A DNA stretch of 64,000 nt from Simplicispira sp. 125 (GCF_003096555.1 NZ_QEKM01000001.1:2790001-2854000), one strand, 5' to 3'. Positions 25,415-34,186 are shown, counted from the stretch's first letter. Numbers and translations are program-made. Notes: a model not told the origin generated them from the letters alone.

Positions 25415-26908
25415 CTCGACGGCACGCAGCCGCGTGTCGATGATCGACACCTCGACATGGTCGGCTGCGGTGCGGCTTTGGCGCGCCAGGTCCTGCCCAG
25501 CCCGCAGGCGATCGACTGCCGCCGCATAGTCGTAGCGGGCGGCATGGGCTTCGGCCTCGGCGCGCACCGCGCGCAGTACCTGCCCCTGCGCCTGCAACAC
25601 ACCGGCCAGCAACTGCCATGCGCCCGCATCCCGCGGGTGCAGTGCCACCCAAGTCTGTAGCTGCCCCGCCAGTTCGGACGCGCCCTGCGCTGCCATCGGG
25701 CTGCGCAGCAGGGCCTGCGTGCGCAGCATCAACTCGGGCCGGCCAGGCCCCATCGGCACCAGGGCCAGTGCGCGGACCGCATCGCCTGCGGCCAGTTCCA
25801 CCTCAGCCGCCAGCAGGCGCGCCTGGCGTGTGGCCGGGGCATTGCCCTGCACGGACTGCTGCAGGCGCGGCATCAGAGCCCGCGCGGCTGCAGGCTCACG
25901 CAACTGGCTGGCAGCGAGCACGGCGGCATACAGCACGGCGGCTTGGCGCGCCGCAGGCAACGCAGAGAAACCCACACCCTGCGGTTCGGCCTGCCACTGG
26001 CGCAGCACGTCCACACCGGGATTCGAGAGCACGCGGGCACGGGCTGCCAGCATGCCATGCTCCAGTGTGGGGGCGGGCGGCGCGGCACCGCCCGCGGGCA
26101 GGCGCGACTGCATGTCGGCCACGCGCTGCGTGGTCAGCGGGTGGCTGCGCAGGTAGGGCCAGGAGCCGTTGTCATTGATGCGGTTGGCCTGCTGGAGCTT
26201 CTCGAACATGCCGACAAAGCCCTGCGGCGCAAAGCCTGCGGGGGCCATCAGGCCAAAGCCTACGCGGTCGGCCTCGCGCTCCATGTCCCGCGAAAAATTG
26301 AGCTGGTTCTGCACCACCAGCGCCTGCCCACCTATCGACAGCGCCTGCGCCGCGTTGGGGCTTTTGCTGGCGGCCAGGGCCCCCAGAATCATGGCGCCGA
26401 TCATCAGCGGCGTCTGGCGGTTTTGCTGCGCGATCAGCCGTGCAATGTGGCGCTGGGTGACGTGGCTCAGTTCATGCGCCAGCACAGAAGCCAGTTCGTC
26501 ACGACTGCCCACCACACCCAAAAGCCCCAGGTGCACGCCCAGATAGCCCCCGGGCAGCGCAAAGGCATTGACCGTGCGGTCGCGCCCCAACAACACCTCC
26601 CAGGCAAAACGCTCGTCCAGTTCAGGCGACAGCTCACCCCGCTCACGCGCCGCCGCCAGCAGCGCCTGCCAGAGCGTCTGCACATATTCCATGAGCACCG
26701 GGTCGTCGATGTAGTCCGGGTCGCGGTACAGCTGGCGGATGATGCCATCGCCCAACCGCCGCTCGGCACTGGTCGTGATGTCACCACCGTCGCCCAGCGT
26801 GGGCAGGCTGGACTGGGCCGTAGCCGGTGCCACGGCCAGCGACCCTGTTGCTACCAATAATGAAGCTATCAGCGCACGACCAGTCAGCGCTAGAGGCCTA
26901 TTTTTCAT
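25382..26908 (-). CDS. M48 family metalloprotease with TPR region (BepA-like)
   Basis: A 508-residue exported protein: leader (about 1-31), M48 protease domain with zinc motif HELSH (about residue 145) and a downstream glutamate in DMEREADRVG (about 210), then TPR-like helices (about 290-500). The architecture is that of BepA/YfgC, a periplasmic chaperone-protease for outer-membrane protein assembly. The signal peptide (KNRPLALTGRALIASLLVA) is mostly encoded by dispersed repeat copy E. The 3' end overlaps the convergent small membrane protein gene. Confidence 0.92.
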   Translation of the reverse strand: MKNRPLALTGRALIASLLVATGSLAVAPATAQSSLPTLGDGGDITTSAERRLGDGIIRQLYRDPDYIDDPVLMEYVQTLWQALLAAARERGELSPELDERFAWEVLLGRDRTVNAFALPGGYLGVHLGLLGVVGSRDELASVLAHELSHVTQRHIARLIAQQNRQTPLMIGAMILGALAASKSPNAAQALSIGGQALVVQNQLNFSRDMEREADRVGFGLMAPAGFAPQGFVGMFEKLQQANRINDNGSWPYLRSHPLTTQRVADMQSRLPAGGAAPPAPTLEHGMLAARARVLSNPGVDVLRQWQAEPQGVGFSALPAARQAAVLYAAVLAASQLREPAAARALMPRLQQSVQGNAPATRQARLLAAEVELAAGDAVRALALVPMGPGRPELMLRTQALLRSPMAAQGASELAGQLQTWVALHPRDAGAWQLLAGVLQAQGQVLRAVRAEAEAHAARYDYAAAVDRLRAGQDLARQSRTAADHVEVSIIDTRLRAVESLLREQTAER

Positions 26909-26912
26909 ATAT
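26857..26912 (+). repeat. Dispersed palindromic repeat, family 2, copy E (encodes M48 signal peptide)
   Basis: The copy reads TGAAGCTATCAGCGCA, spacer, CAGCGCTAGAGGCCTATTTT on the plus strand. On the minus strand it contains the start codon and residues 1-17 of the M48 protease (MKNRPLALTGRALIASL). The peptide matches those encoded by copies A and F in the same frame. Confidence 0.8.
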
Positions 26913-27018
26913 CTTCGCCAAGGAATAGGGCGCTTTGTTCAAAGCCTGCCGGGGTCTGCCATGAACGTATGATGCCCTGACACGCCAAAGTTTCCGCACC
27001 CTTCTTGCTGTAAGCACC

Positions 27019-27507
27019 ATGACCGTACTCACCCACTTCGACGCCCAGGGCCAGGCCCACATGGTGGACGTCGCCGCCAAGGCCGCCACACACCGCATCG
27101 CCATAGCAGGCGGGCGCATTGAAATGCTACCCGCCACCCTGGCCTTGATCGAGGCCGGCACCGCCAAAAAGGGCGACGTGCTGGGCATCGCCCGCATTGC
27201 GGGCATCCAGGCGGCCAAGAAAACCAGCGACCTCATTCCGCTGTGCCACCCGCTGGCACTCACCCGCGTCGCCCTGGACTTTGATACCGCCAGCGCCCAC
27301 CAGGTGGGTGCCACAGGCATCTACTGCACCGCCACCGTAGAAACCGTGGGGCCAACGGGCGTGGAGATGGAGGCCCTCACCGCCGTGCAGGTGGCCCTGC
27401 TCACCATCTACGACATGTGCAAGGCCGTGGACCGGGGCATGTCCATCCACGGTGTGCAGGTGCTGGAAAAGCACGGGGGCAAATCGGGGAGCTTTGTGGC
27501 GCCGTGA
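27019..27507 (+). CDS. moaC: Cyclic pyranopterin monophosphate synthase
   Basis: A 162-residue MoaC of normal length, with the signatures [13 protein letters not shown] (about residue 72), [17 protein letters not shown] (about 115) and the catalytic-site [23 protein letters not shown] (about 135). It converts the cyclic GTP-derived intermediate made by MoaA into cPMP in molybdenum cofactor biosynthesis, in the cytosol. It stands divergent from the M48 gene with about 110 bp between starts. No other moa gene is adjacent. Confidence 0.97.
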   Translation: MTVLTHFDAQGQAHMVDVAAKAATHRIAIAGGRIEMLPATLALIEAGTAKKGDVLGIARIAGIQAAKKTSDLIPLCHPLALTRVALDFDTASAHQVGATGIYCTATVETVGPTGVEMEALTAVQVALLTIYDMCKAVDRGMSIHGVQVLEKHGGKSGSFVAP

Positions 27508-27569
27508 CGCCCGGTAGAGCCCGGCGCGGCCCGTTCGACAAGCCTGCCACAACTCCACCACCGCAAACT

Positions 27570-29237
27570 TCATGGAGGACTGCTGCCCCCTGAATGGGAA
27601 GGGCCCAAAGCCCGGTTCAGTTTTGTCCAGCGAGCGTAGTCCTTGGGGTAGGCTGCGCGGAAACGCTGCAGGTGGTAGGCCACCTCGTCATCGCGCCCCA
27701 GCAGGGCAGCGCTTTCGATCAGCGGCTCGATCACGCGCGGCTCGGGTGAATAGTGCAGCAGCGAAGTGGCCAAAGCGTGCACCCTTTCCGCTGTTTCGCG
27801 GTTCACCGGCATGGTCGTCAGCCGCGCAAAATCCACCGCATCCGAAAACAGCCATGTGCCGGACACCTTGTCCAGCGTGCCCTCGCGCAGCGAAGGCGTG
27901 CGCTGCTCGACCGGTTTGAAAACTTGGCTAACGCGGTGGTAGCTCCACCCCATCCAGACCATCGTCACTATAAAAATAATAGCTGCCAGCGCTTTCAAAT
28001 AGGACGCTATAGGCCAATTTTTCCAAAAATTCAGCATCCTCTGTGTTGGCAGACCCTGCGCCGGGCTGCGCCACAACACCAGCACGGCCAACACCGTCAC
28101 CAGCTGGAACGGCCCGTACCACAGCGGAAACTCCAGCATGCTGTGCAGCCCCACCAGCGCCAGAATGCCCCAGGCCAGTTGCCGCGCCGGGTCCGTCTCA
28201 CGCCAGGGGCGCGCGCGCCATATCCAGGCCAGCACGGCAGAGCACGCCAGCACCGCCGCAGGCACGCCCAGCTCCACCGCCAGATGCAGTGGCAGGTTGT
28301 GCGCGTTGTCGAGCAACACACAAAAGCGCTCACCCGGGAACAAGGTACTGTAGTGCGCAAAGTCCAGCTCACCCCAGCCCCAGCCCAGCCAGGGCTTCTG
28401 GGCGATCAAATAGAGCACGTTGGACCACAAAACCCGGCGGCTGGTGCAGCCCGGCGCATCACCAAAGCGTGCGAACAAGCCTTCGGCCCGGAATCCGGTC
28501 CATTGCAGCAGCAGTTCGGGCAGCAACCAGGCCGCCACGCCATAAATAACCAAACCCACCAGCGCCAGCCCCACCGCCAGGCGCCCCAGTGACACCCGCC
28601 ACAGCACCAAAAGCGCCCCCACCACGCACCACTGCGCCAGCCCCGTGCGCGACGCCGTGGCCGCACTGCCCACTGCCAGCAGGGCCAGCGCCCAGGCCGT
28701 CAGAATCCCGACCAGCCACAGAGGCCAGGGCCGACCGCCCCCATGCAAGTCTTCCCCGGCCTGCGCCGAGCCCCCTCCCGCCGATGACGCACGCAAATGC
28801 GCCTCGGTCTGCGCCACCACCCACAGCAAAGCCCACAGCCCCATGCTGAGCAGCGTGGCCTGCTGGTTGCGCTGCCGCAAATTGCCCATGGCCTGGCCGG
28901 GCTTGGAGGCATGCACCCAGGGATCAAGCCCAGGGGCCGCGCCAAAATATTGCAGCAGGCCGATGGCACTGGCCAGCACGGCGGCCAGCAACAGGCCCGC
29001 GCCAAGCCAGGTGGCCATCTCGGAGCGATCCATCCAGCCGCCCCGCACAGTGTTAACGCGGCCTGCTGAGCGTGCATTCCACACCACCGCCACCACCCAA
29101 CCGCACAGCCCGGCAGCCATCAAGGGCCAGAAGTTGGTAGAGGGTGGCTGGGTATAGGAAAACAGAAACGGGAAGGCAACCGCCAGCGCCATCAGCGGGG
29201 CAGTGAGGCAAGCAAGGTACACGAGAGGACGGCGCAA
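27570..29237 (-). CDS. PglL/Wzy-type O-oligosaccharyltransferase or ligase
   Basis: A 555-residue inner-membrane protein with about 11-12 transmembrane segments. The central region has the PglL-like signature GNLRQRNQQATLLSMG (about residue 117), a periplasmic loop with WGWGELDFAHYSTLFPGERF (about 300) and the DNAHNLPLHLAVELGVP segment typical of Wzy_C/PglL enzymes; the C-terminus is a soluble tail. It should transfer a lipid-linked glycan to protein or lipid on the periplasmic side. Dispersed repeat copy F encodes a membrane segment near residue 410. It is not next to the pilin gene, so its acceptor is unknown. Confidence 0.85.
   Translation of the reverse strand: MRRPLVYLACLTAPLMALAVAFPFLFSYTQPPSTNFWPLMAAGLCGWVVAVVWNARSAGRVNTVRGGWMDRSEMATWLGAGLLLAAVLASAIGLLQYFGAAPGLDPWVHASKPGQAMGNLRQRNQQATLLSMGLWALLWVVAQTEAHLRASSAGGGSAQAGEDLHGGGRPWPLWLVGILTAWALALLAVGSAATASRTGLAQWCVVGALLVLWRVSLGRLAVGLALVGLVIYGVAAWLLPELLLQWTGFRAEGLFARFGDAPGCTSRRVLWSNVLYLIAQKPWLGWGWGELDFAHYSTLFPGERFCVLLDNAHNLPLHLAVELGVPAAVLACSAVLAWIWRARPWRETDPARQLAWGILALVGLHSMLEFPLWYGPFQLVTVLAVLVLWRSPAQGLPTQRMLNFWKNWPIASYLKALAAIIFIVTMVWMGWSYHRVSQVFKPVEQRTPSLREGTLDKVSGTWLFSDAVDFARLTTMPVNRETAERVHALATSLLHYSPEPRVIEPLIESAALLGRDDEVAYHLQRFRAAYPKDYARWTKLNRALGPSHSGGSSPP
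27971..28032 (+). repeat. Dispersed palindromic repeat, family 2, copy F (inside a PglL-like CDS)
   Basis: Forward copy AATAATAGCTGCCAGCGCTTT, then GACGCTATAGGCCAATTTTT. Read on the minus strand it encodes KNWPIASYLKALAAII, a transmembrane segment of the PglL-like protein. The peptide aligns residue by residue with KNRPLALTGRALIASL from copy E. Confidence 0.78.
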
Positions 29238-29273
29238 GGTGGGCGGATGATACCCACGATACCCTTGTTTTCA

Positions 29274-29307
29274 ATGATGCGATTGCATCATGATGATTTG
29301 GAATCAT
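29274..29307. promoter_or_regulatory. Double palindrome upstream of vapB-like gene
   Basis: Two perfect inverted repeats are adjacent: ATGATGC-GATT-GCATCAT (29274-29291) and ATGATT-TGG-AATCAT (29293-29307). They precede the AGGAGG ribosome-binding site (29330) of the antitoxin gene, as expected for an autorepression operator of a VapBC-type complex. Confidence 0.6.
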
Positions 29308-29341
29308 GACATCACTCCCACGAGAATGCAGGAGGCATGTC

Positions 29342-29587
29342 ATGCGCACCACCATTGATCTTGAATACGATATCTTGATTGCCGCCAAGGAAATCGCCCG
29401 CGCCGAAAACACGAGTCTGGGCAAAGTAATCTCGCGCTTGTTGCGCCAGGCGCTGACCGGAGGTGCAGCACCCCAAACCATCAACAACCTGCCCGCCACG
29501 GCCACAGGGTTCGTGCCCTTCGGGTCGCGCGGGGTCGTTGTCAGCAACGAACTGATCAATCGCTTGCGCGATGCCGACGGCATTTAG
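29342..29587 (+). CDS. VapB-like antitoxin
   Basis: An 81-residue protein starting MRTTIDLEYDILIAAKEIAR, a ribbon-helix-helix-type N-terminus as in VapB/CopG antitoxins, followed by a flexible toxin-binding tail (NLPATATGFVPFGSRG). The ATG at 29342 has a perfect AGGAGG six bases upstream; an earlier in-frame start lacks this. The toxin gene begins 3 bp after the stop, so the two are co-translated. It would neutralise the PIN toxin and autorepress through the palindromes upstream. Confidence 0.82.
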   Translation: MRTTIDLEYDILIAAKEIARAENTSLGKVISRLLRQALTGGAAPQTINNLPATATGFVPFGSRGVVVSNELINRLRDADGI

Positions 29588-29590
29588 ACC

Positions 29591-30019
29591 ATGCGTGCCC
29601 TGCTCGACGTCAATGTCCTGATCGCCCTGCTGGATGCGGCGCACATGTACCACGCCCGCGCCACGCAGTGGCTGCAGCAGGAGATTGCTCACGGCTGGGC
29701 CTCCTGCCCACTCACGCAGAACGGCTGCTTGCGCATCATGGCCCAGCCCGCCTACCCCCAGGCCCTGCCGTTGGCGGCAATCGTCAGCCGCCTGGCACAG
29801 GCTACCGCACACCCTGCGCACGCCTTTCTTGCCGACGACTACAGCCTGCTCGACGCCAATCAACTGCACTGGCCCCACCTGCTGGGTCATCGGCAAATTA
29901 CCGTCAGCTATCTGCTGGGCCTGGCCGTGCGCCACCAGTGCCGCTTCGTCAGCTTTGATGCCCGGTTGAACCTGCGCGCCGTGCCCGGCGCGCACGCGGA
30001 GCATTTGGTCACCCTCTGA
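29591..30019 (+). CDS. PIN-domain toxin, VapC-like
   Basis: A 142-residue PIN-domain ribonuclease: the first acidic residue in RALLDVNVLIALLD (D6), a middle helix with TQNGCLRI, and acidic residues in FLADDYSLLD and RFVSFDARLN near the C-terminus, consistent with the metal-binding cluster. VapC toxins cleave tRNA or rRNA. It lies directly after the antitoxin in a region of gene decay (Fic remnant, AT-rich pilin island), in keeping with mobility or island-stabilising behaviour. The specific RNA target is unknown. Confidence 0.85.
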   Translation: MRALLDVNVLIALLDAAHMYHARATQWLQQEIAHGWASCPLTQNGCLRIMAQPAYPQALPLAAIVSRLAQATAHPAHAFLADDYSLLDANQLHWPHLLGHRQITVSYLLGLAVRHQCRFVSFDARLNLRAVPGAHAEHLVTL

Positions 30020-30218
30020 TCCCGAGAAATCCACCAAACACAAGGTTGTCGGTGTATAAATTTCTGGTCGAAAACCCTTGAAATTGAAATTTTCTTCTGC
30101 CAAGTAGAAAAATGACCGGAACACTCGTTGGATACGAATTCTGAGGGAACGCCTTGCCACCGGCGCCTTCCCTCTTGCTCGGCCTGCGGCCATCTTCCCC
30201 GCGACCAAAGTGACCGCA

Positions 30219-30643
30219 ATGACGAACTATTTGCAAGTGCCTGGCCATGTTGCGCCGGTAACCAGCAGTCCACTGGAGCATCTGCTGTTCGCTCTCAAGC
30301 ACGAGGGCCTGGAGACGCAGGCAGCGGTGCTCGCGCTGCAGAAGATCCGCTATTGAGACGCAACGCCCTGCGCGGAATTTGGCCTGCAAATGGCACAGGA
30401 AGCCCTCGACAAAGACCTGCGCGGTAGAGCGAATTTCTGGCCCGGTTCGACCGCGTCTACAAGGCGGTAAACGACGCGATCGACATGAATGAAAACGACC
30501 TTGCGCTGTTGGTGCGCTTCGCCGTTCAGAATGGCGAACAACTCTCGCACAACCGCGTCAAACAATTCATCGCGAAAGGCCATTCTCAGCAGCTACCGAA
30601 CTTGGCCCAGCAGACCATCTCAGCAGCCTACGAACGCGAATAG
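30219..30643 (+). pseudogene. Decayed Fic-family gene (internal deletion and frameshift)
   Basis: Three fragments in order match a Fic-domain protein family. An N-terminal piece starting MTNYLQVPGHVAP has the LEHLLFALKHEGL motif and ends at a TGA after KIRY. A piece then reads EFGLQMAQEALDKDLRG. After a frameshift, a C-terminal piece reads FLARFDRVYKAVNDAID and ends NRVKQFIAKG with AAYERE and TAG. The central catalytic HPFxxGNG region is absent. I infer an internal deletion of roughly 250 residues. No intact reading frame crosses the region. Confidence 0.65.
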
Positions 30644-30732
30644 TCAGCTTACGGTGCCAAGCGCGATGGGCACTTTTAAGTCATGGGAGGCTTTTGGCTG
30701 CACCGGGTCAAATGTGCCACCAACAGCCAGTT

Positions 30733-30757
30733 AATTGGAATCTGACCCCAATTTTAT
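30733..30757. other. Possible insertion-element end remnant
   Basis: AATTGGAATCTGACCCC followed by AATTTTAT resembles the GGGGTCAGATTCCAATT motif often left at ends of mobile elements in betaproteobacteria. It lies between the Fic remnant and the AT-rich pilin island. No transposase is present, so this is suggestive only. The rest of 30644-30833 shows no gene. Confidence 0.3.
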
Positions 30758-30833
30758 TCCAACAAAACCCGTTGGATGGGGTGGTCTCGGTCGGGAGACG
30801 GGGGTTTTAGAGATTTCCGTCCGACCCAATTTC

Positions 30834-31601
30834 TCAAAATGAATCCAAAGGAAAATAACCTAACGGCTCCGCATTTTCGGCATCAATTAAAACAGTCCAA
30901 ACTTTTTCACGATCCACCATCGGCAGATATCGCAGACTGTCCACGGAACGTCCTGTTTCAGAAATAGCCTGATCAATCAATGCCGCTTGACTGGCAAAAC
31001 GCTCCCTTAGATTCTTGACGGGCCTAGCGCTTTTGAGAACATCCCCAGTGCGGCTTGCATAGGGCTGCCACAGGTCACTGCGTGCGGACAATGGAATACC
31101 AGCCAACGCCTGCATCGTGGCATCAAATTGCTCCGAGGCGTTTTTGAATTTTCTGAGCGCAATCAAGGATGGGCCTGTGACAGGCAGTTTTTGCAAAGAG
31201 GGTGGCGCCTTCGACAAAATTCCATCATTAATATCTACAGCGTGAACTACGCTCAACCGATCATATTCATAAACCAGATAGACCGGCCGCGCCACGAAGA
31301 CAGTCCACAAACCATATCCGAGAGCGAGTACCTGCAACGCTCCGATGATCATGAAGTCCGATACCAATTCACGGCGAGGCTTATTCTTATTAAAAATAAT
31401 CAACGTAACCAGCGGCCCCACAATGATATCCACTGCTACGACAAGTATAAACAACGACCTGCCCCCGGAAATCTCCCTATAGGGATAGGGATACCATAGC
31501 CAAAAAACCAGCACCGCCGCCATAGTGGCAGCACACAAACTGATGCCCAAATGAATAGCACTGGCACGAAGTCGCTGTTTCCAATATCGTATTGCAGTCA
31601 T
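30834..31601 (-). CDS. Type IV pilin accessory protein, TfpX/TfpZ-like
   Basis: A 255-residue membrane protein with an N-terminal pair of transmembrane helices (about 14-38 and 46-70) and motifs of the TfpX/TfpZ family: VFWLWYPYPYREISGG, LVVAVDIIVGPLVTLIIFN and the later LVYEYDRLSVVHAVDI. In Pseudomonas these proteins assist assembly or retraction of particular pilin alleles and are encoded next to pilA, as here. It is the last gene of the pilA-pglL-tfpX set and ends near the mobile-element remnant. Function is assigned by family and context. Confidence 0.85.
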   Translation of the reverse strand: MTAIRYWKQRLRASAIHLGISLCAATMAAVLVFWLWYPYPYREISGGRSLFILVVAVDIIVGPLVTLIIFNKNKPRRELVSDFMIIGALQVLALGYGLWTVFVARPVYLVYEYDRLSVVHAVDINDGILSKAPPSLQKLPVTGPSLIALRKFKNASEQFDATMQALAGIPLSARSDLWQPYASRTGDVLKSARPVKNLRERFASQAALIDQAISETGRSVDSLRYLPMVDREKVWTVLIDAENAEPLGYFPLDSF

Positions 31602-31672
31602 AATCTATTGCAGATGTACATTTACAAAACACTAACGATAACATCAAAAATCATCACTACACAATATGAGAA

Positions 31673-33412
31673 TCATTTTTTGATTTCATCAAAACCCTCC
31701 TCAAACCCCTTAGACAATCCACTCGGAAAATCAACCAATCCAACAGATTCAGGATATTTTTTTTGCATATTTTCCCAACGCTTTTCTATGGTATTACAGT
31801 GCGCTTCGGAATAGATACCACACAAGACTCTCAACTGCTTTTCAGCTGCCGCGTACTCACCTCGCATTGCTCTTGCTAAAGCATACTGGTACAAGGCTGG
31901 TGAGTAAGGATAACGCCGAGCCACCCTGGCCATTAATAAGATATTTTTATCACTCTCGTATTCATAGTCATGCATAACTCGAACATCATACATAGCCTTC
32001 AGCTGGCTTAGTATAAGAAATTCGGGCCGAACATCCGGAAGACCGATATCCCTTCCAATTTGTGCAGACTGCATTCTCACTGCCACGTCCACAGACACGG
32101 ATTTCACATAGTCTATACAGACCGCAAAGTATAAAATAGCAGACGCCATAACCCATGGCACCTGAAGTTTCAACTTTGAACCATACTCTTTAAAAATCGA
32201 GCGCTTGCCATCCAGATAGCCCATCACCAACCCAGCAGGCATTAAAAAATATGCGTAAGATAGTGGATATTCAAGGAGCCCATGAATAAACACCCCAGCT
32301 ACTAGACAATACAAAAACACCTCACTGCTGCCACCTCGGTAGACAAGGTGCCTAAAAAACCAGAGACAGATCAACCCGGCGAATATGATCGCAAGAGGCC
32401 ATCCGTTCCAGACAATGAGATCCAGTATGAAGTTATGCGAGTAACTCATATAAGTTCGAAGAATAGGCACACTTTCGGCAGTAGCTTGCTGTGCCCACCC
32501 CGTTTGCAACCATCCATATCCAAACCATGGCCACATTGAAACAGCCTCCAACAGTGCTGACCACATGGTAATCCGCACGTCATGCATGGGTAGGTCGCGA
32601 AAATTCTGATCTGCTGTAATAAAGGCTTTACTTCCCATTAAAGGAACTACAAAGTACCAAGTTACAAATATGGCAAACACAAATAAAAATACATTTCTAT
32701 TTTTGTCATTTTTCTGAAAAATCAGCACAGCGAAAATAAATGCCATTTGCAACCAGCCTGTCCGCGACTGCGTGATTGCCATACCAAAAGCCAGAAAACA
32801 TCCTGCCAGTAGCATCACATAAATATTCAATCTACTTCTGGAATACAAGCACAATGAGGCACACAAAGCAATAAAACACAGAGTACTAAAGTTATTTATC
32901 TGGCCCAGGTTTGCACCAGGGCGATCGCCCATATCACTTTCCATAAAGAAAACCGCCAAACTCCATGTCTGGGTCCACTGAACAAGGGCTATACCAATGG
33001 ATGCAATCGCGGACATAACCAACGTAAACAGAAGTGCGGTCATCCACTCTTCTTTTTCTTCCTGCCTTGCCATGAATGAGCCGACATGAATGGCAATAAG
33101 GTAGATCGATAGATAGAGAGATACCATGAAGGCATCACCGGAAAAGACCAGCAAGCCGGTTCCATACTGTATCCATGCCACACTGACGGCAAGCACCACA
33201 AATACAATAAGAGGCCACGCAATGCCAGAATGCAGTGATGGATATTTCCATGTACGGGCTGCTGCAGCGACCCAGAGCATTAAAATAGCCGCAAATGCCA
33301 ACCCTTCATTCCAAGCAGGCAGCCAGGGGTACGCTTTGTTGGGAATCAACCATGACAATGACATCGCGATCAACCCCATCAATGCCATGATGCTTTTTAA
33401 TTCCCGTGTCAA
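31673..33412 (-). CDS. PglL-like pilin O-oligosaccharyltransferase / O-antigen ligase family
   Basis: A 579-residue polytopic protein (about 12 membrane segments) of the Wzy/PglL family: GDRPGANLGQINNFSTLC near residue 182, a large periplasmic loop containing SYSHNFILDLIVWNGWP (about 335), and a C-terminal soluble tail rich in charged residues. Lying directly downstream of pilA, it most likely glycosylates the pilin from a lipid-linked sugar donor. The gene is strikingly AT-rich (60-base stretches near 32650 are under 30% GC), which points to recent transfer with pilA and tfpX. The sugar cannot be read from sequence. Confidence 0.83.
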   Translation of the reverse strand: MTRELKSIMALMGLIAMSLSWLIPNKAYPWLPAWNEGLAFAAILMLWVAAAARTWKYPSLHSGIAWPLIVFVVLAVSVAWIQYGTGLLVFSGDAFMVSLYLSIYLIAIHVGSFMARQEEKEEWMTALLFTLVMSAIASIGIALVQWTQTWSLAVFFMESDMGDRPGANLGQINNFSTLCFIALCASLCLYSRSRLNIYVMLLAGCFLAFGMAITQSRTGWLQMAFIFAVLIFQKNDKNRNVFLFVFAIFVTWYFVVPLMGSKAFITADQNFRDLPMHDVRITMWSALLEAVSMWPWFGYGWLQTGWAQQATAESVPILRTYMSYSHNFILDLIVWNGWPLAIIFAGLICLWFFRHLVYRGGSSEVFLYCLVAGVFIHGLLEYPLSYAYFLMPAGLVMGYLDGKRSIFKEYGSKLKLQVPWVMASAILYFAVCIDYVKSVSVDVAVRMQSAQIGRDIGLPDVRPEFLILSQLKAMYDVRVMHDYEYESDKNILLMARVARRYPYSPALYQYALARAMRGEYAAAEKQLRVLCGIYSEAHCNTIEKRWENMQKKYPESVGLVDFPSGLSKGFEEGFDEIKK

Positions 33413-33434
33413 CTTCGCTTCCTTTCTTCCATAA

Positions 33435-33458
33435 AAAAAGACCCCGAAGGGTCTTTTT
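33435..33458. terminator. Bidirectional rho-independent terminator between pilA and pglL-like gene
   Basis: A perfect stem AAAAAGACCC / GGGTCTTTTT with a CGAA loop lies 16 bp beyond the pilA stop. It would end most pilA transcripts and lower expression of the downstream pglL-tfpX genes. Confidence 0.9.
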
Positions 33459-33474
33459 AGATTGCTCTAGGCAA

Positions 33475-33966
33475 TTAGATCTGACCGCGGCACGAGCCAG
33501 GCAGGTACTTGAGGGTCATGGTGGTGCCGTCACCAGCCAGACCACAACGCCAGCCCCAGATGGTGGTGTTCACGTCACCATTTGCCAAAGCCAAGGCCTG
33601 TGTCTTCATAGGCACCAGCGAAACAACCTTGCCAGCAGCATCTTTCAAGTCACTCGCGGCAGAAGCCGTGATCAACACCTTGCCGGCGGAATCAGTTTCC
33701 ATCTTATCAACATATTTGGTACCGCTACCAGAACTGATTTCGCAACCCCATGTGTTGGCGAGAGGCAGTGTCGTACCCACGGTGGATTGCACGGTTTCCG
33801 TGATGCTGGTACGGCAGGCAGAGCCGGCCAAAATGATTTCAGAAACCTTGGCGCGAATGGTGTAGTCCTGGTACGCAGGCAGTGCCACAGCAGCCAAGAT
33901 ACCGATAATCGCCACAACGATCATCAATTCAATCAGGGTAAAACCTTGTTGCAGATTACGTTTCAT
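33475..33966 (-). CDS. pilA: Type IV major pilin (PilA)
   Basis: A 163-residue prepilin with a short leader and prepilin-peptidase site ([25 protein letters not shown]) including the mature Glu5. The mature domain has four cysteines in SACRTS, WGCEIS, WRCGLA and GSCRGQI; the last pair forms the expected D-loop disulfide. The C-terminus is GQI, not Ser, so TfpO-type C-terminal serine glycosylation is unlikely; internal Ser/Thr-rich stretches could be modified instead. The start has a GAGGAG site. A sigma-54 promoter (34035-34050) fits PilS/PilR control. It is followed by the PglL-like and TfpX-like genes. Confidence 0.96.
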   Translation of the reverse strand: MKRNLQQGFTLIELMIVVAIIGILAAVALPAYQDYTIRAKVSEIILAGSACRTSITETVQSTVGTTLPLANTWGCEISSGSGTKYVDKMETDSAGKVLITASAASDLKDAAGKVVSLVPMKTQALALANGDVNTTIWGWRCGLAGDGTTMTLKYLPGSCRGQI

Positions 33967-34034
33967 ATATTTCTCCTCGGAGTCAAGTGCAAATGAAAAC
34001 CTGCAGACGTATTCTTCAGGTTCGGTGCTATACA

Positions 34035-34050
34035 AGCATGTTCTGTGCCA
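34035..34050 (-). promoter_or_regulatory. Sigma-54 promoter of pilA
   Basis: TGGCACAGAACATGCT on the minus strand fits the -24/-12 consensus with the GG and GC dinucleotides 12 bp apart. The expected start of transcription is about 12 bp downstream, giving a leader of about 58 nt before the pilA ATG. Confidence 0.85.
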
Positions 34051-34186
34051 AACAACCTGTCGTTACATTCTTGCACCCATGAGTGCGGCTTTCATTGCGC
34101 AACGGCCCGTTTCGCAACAAATCACACGCCCCCATACTTCGACTGACATTTTTGTCTCTCACATCTGTCACCAACCGCATCTTTTC

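Noticed and set aside
30128..30734. Short open frames between vapC and the tfpX-like gene
   Set aside because: They are shadows of a frameshifted Fic remnant; the frames matching Fic are broken and the listed ones show no similarity.
33475..33966. Pilin as a substrate for TfpO-type C-terminal serine glycosylation
   Set aside because: The pilin ends in GQI, not serine, so that specific mode is unlikely even though a PglL-like gene follows.
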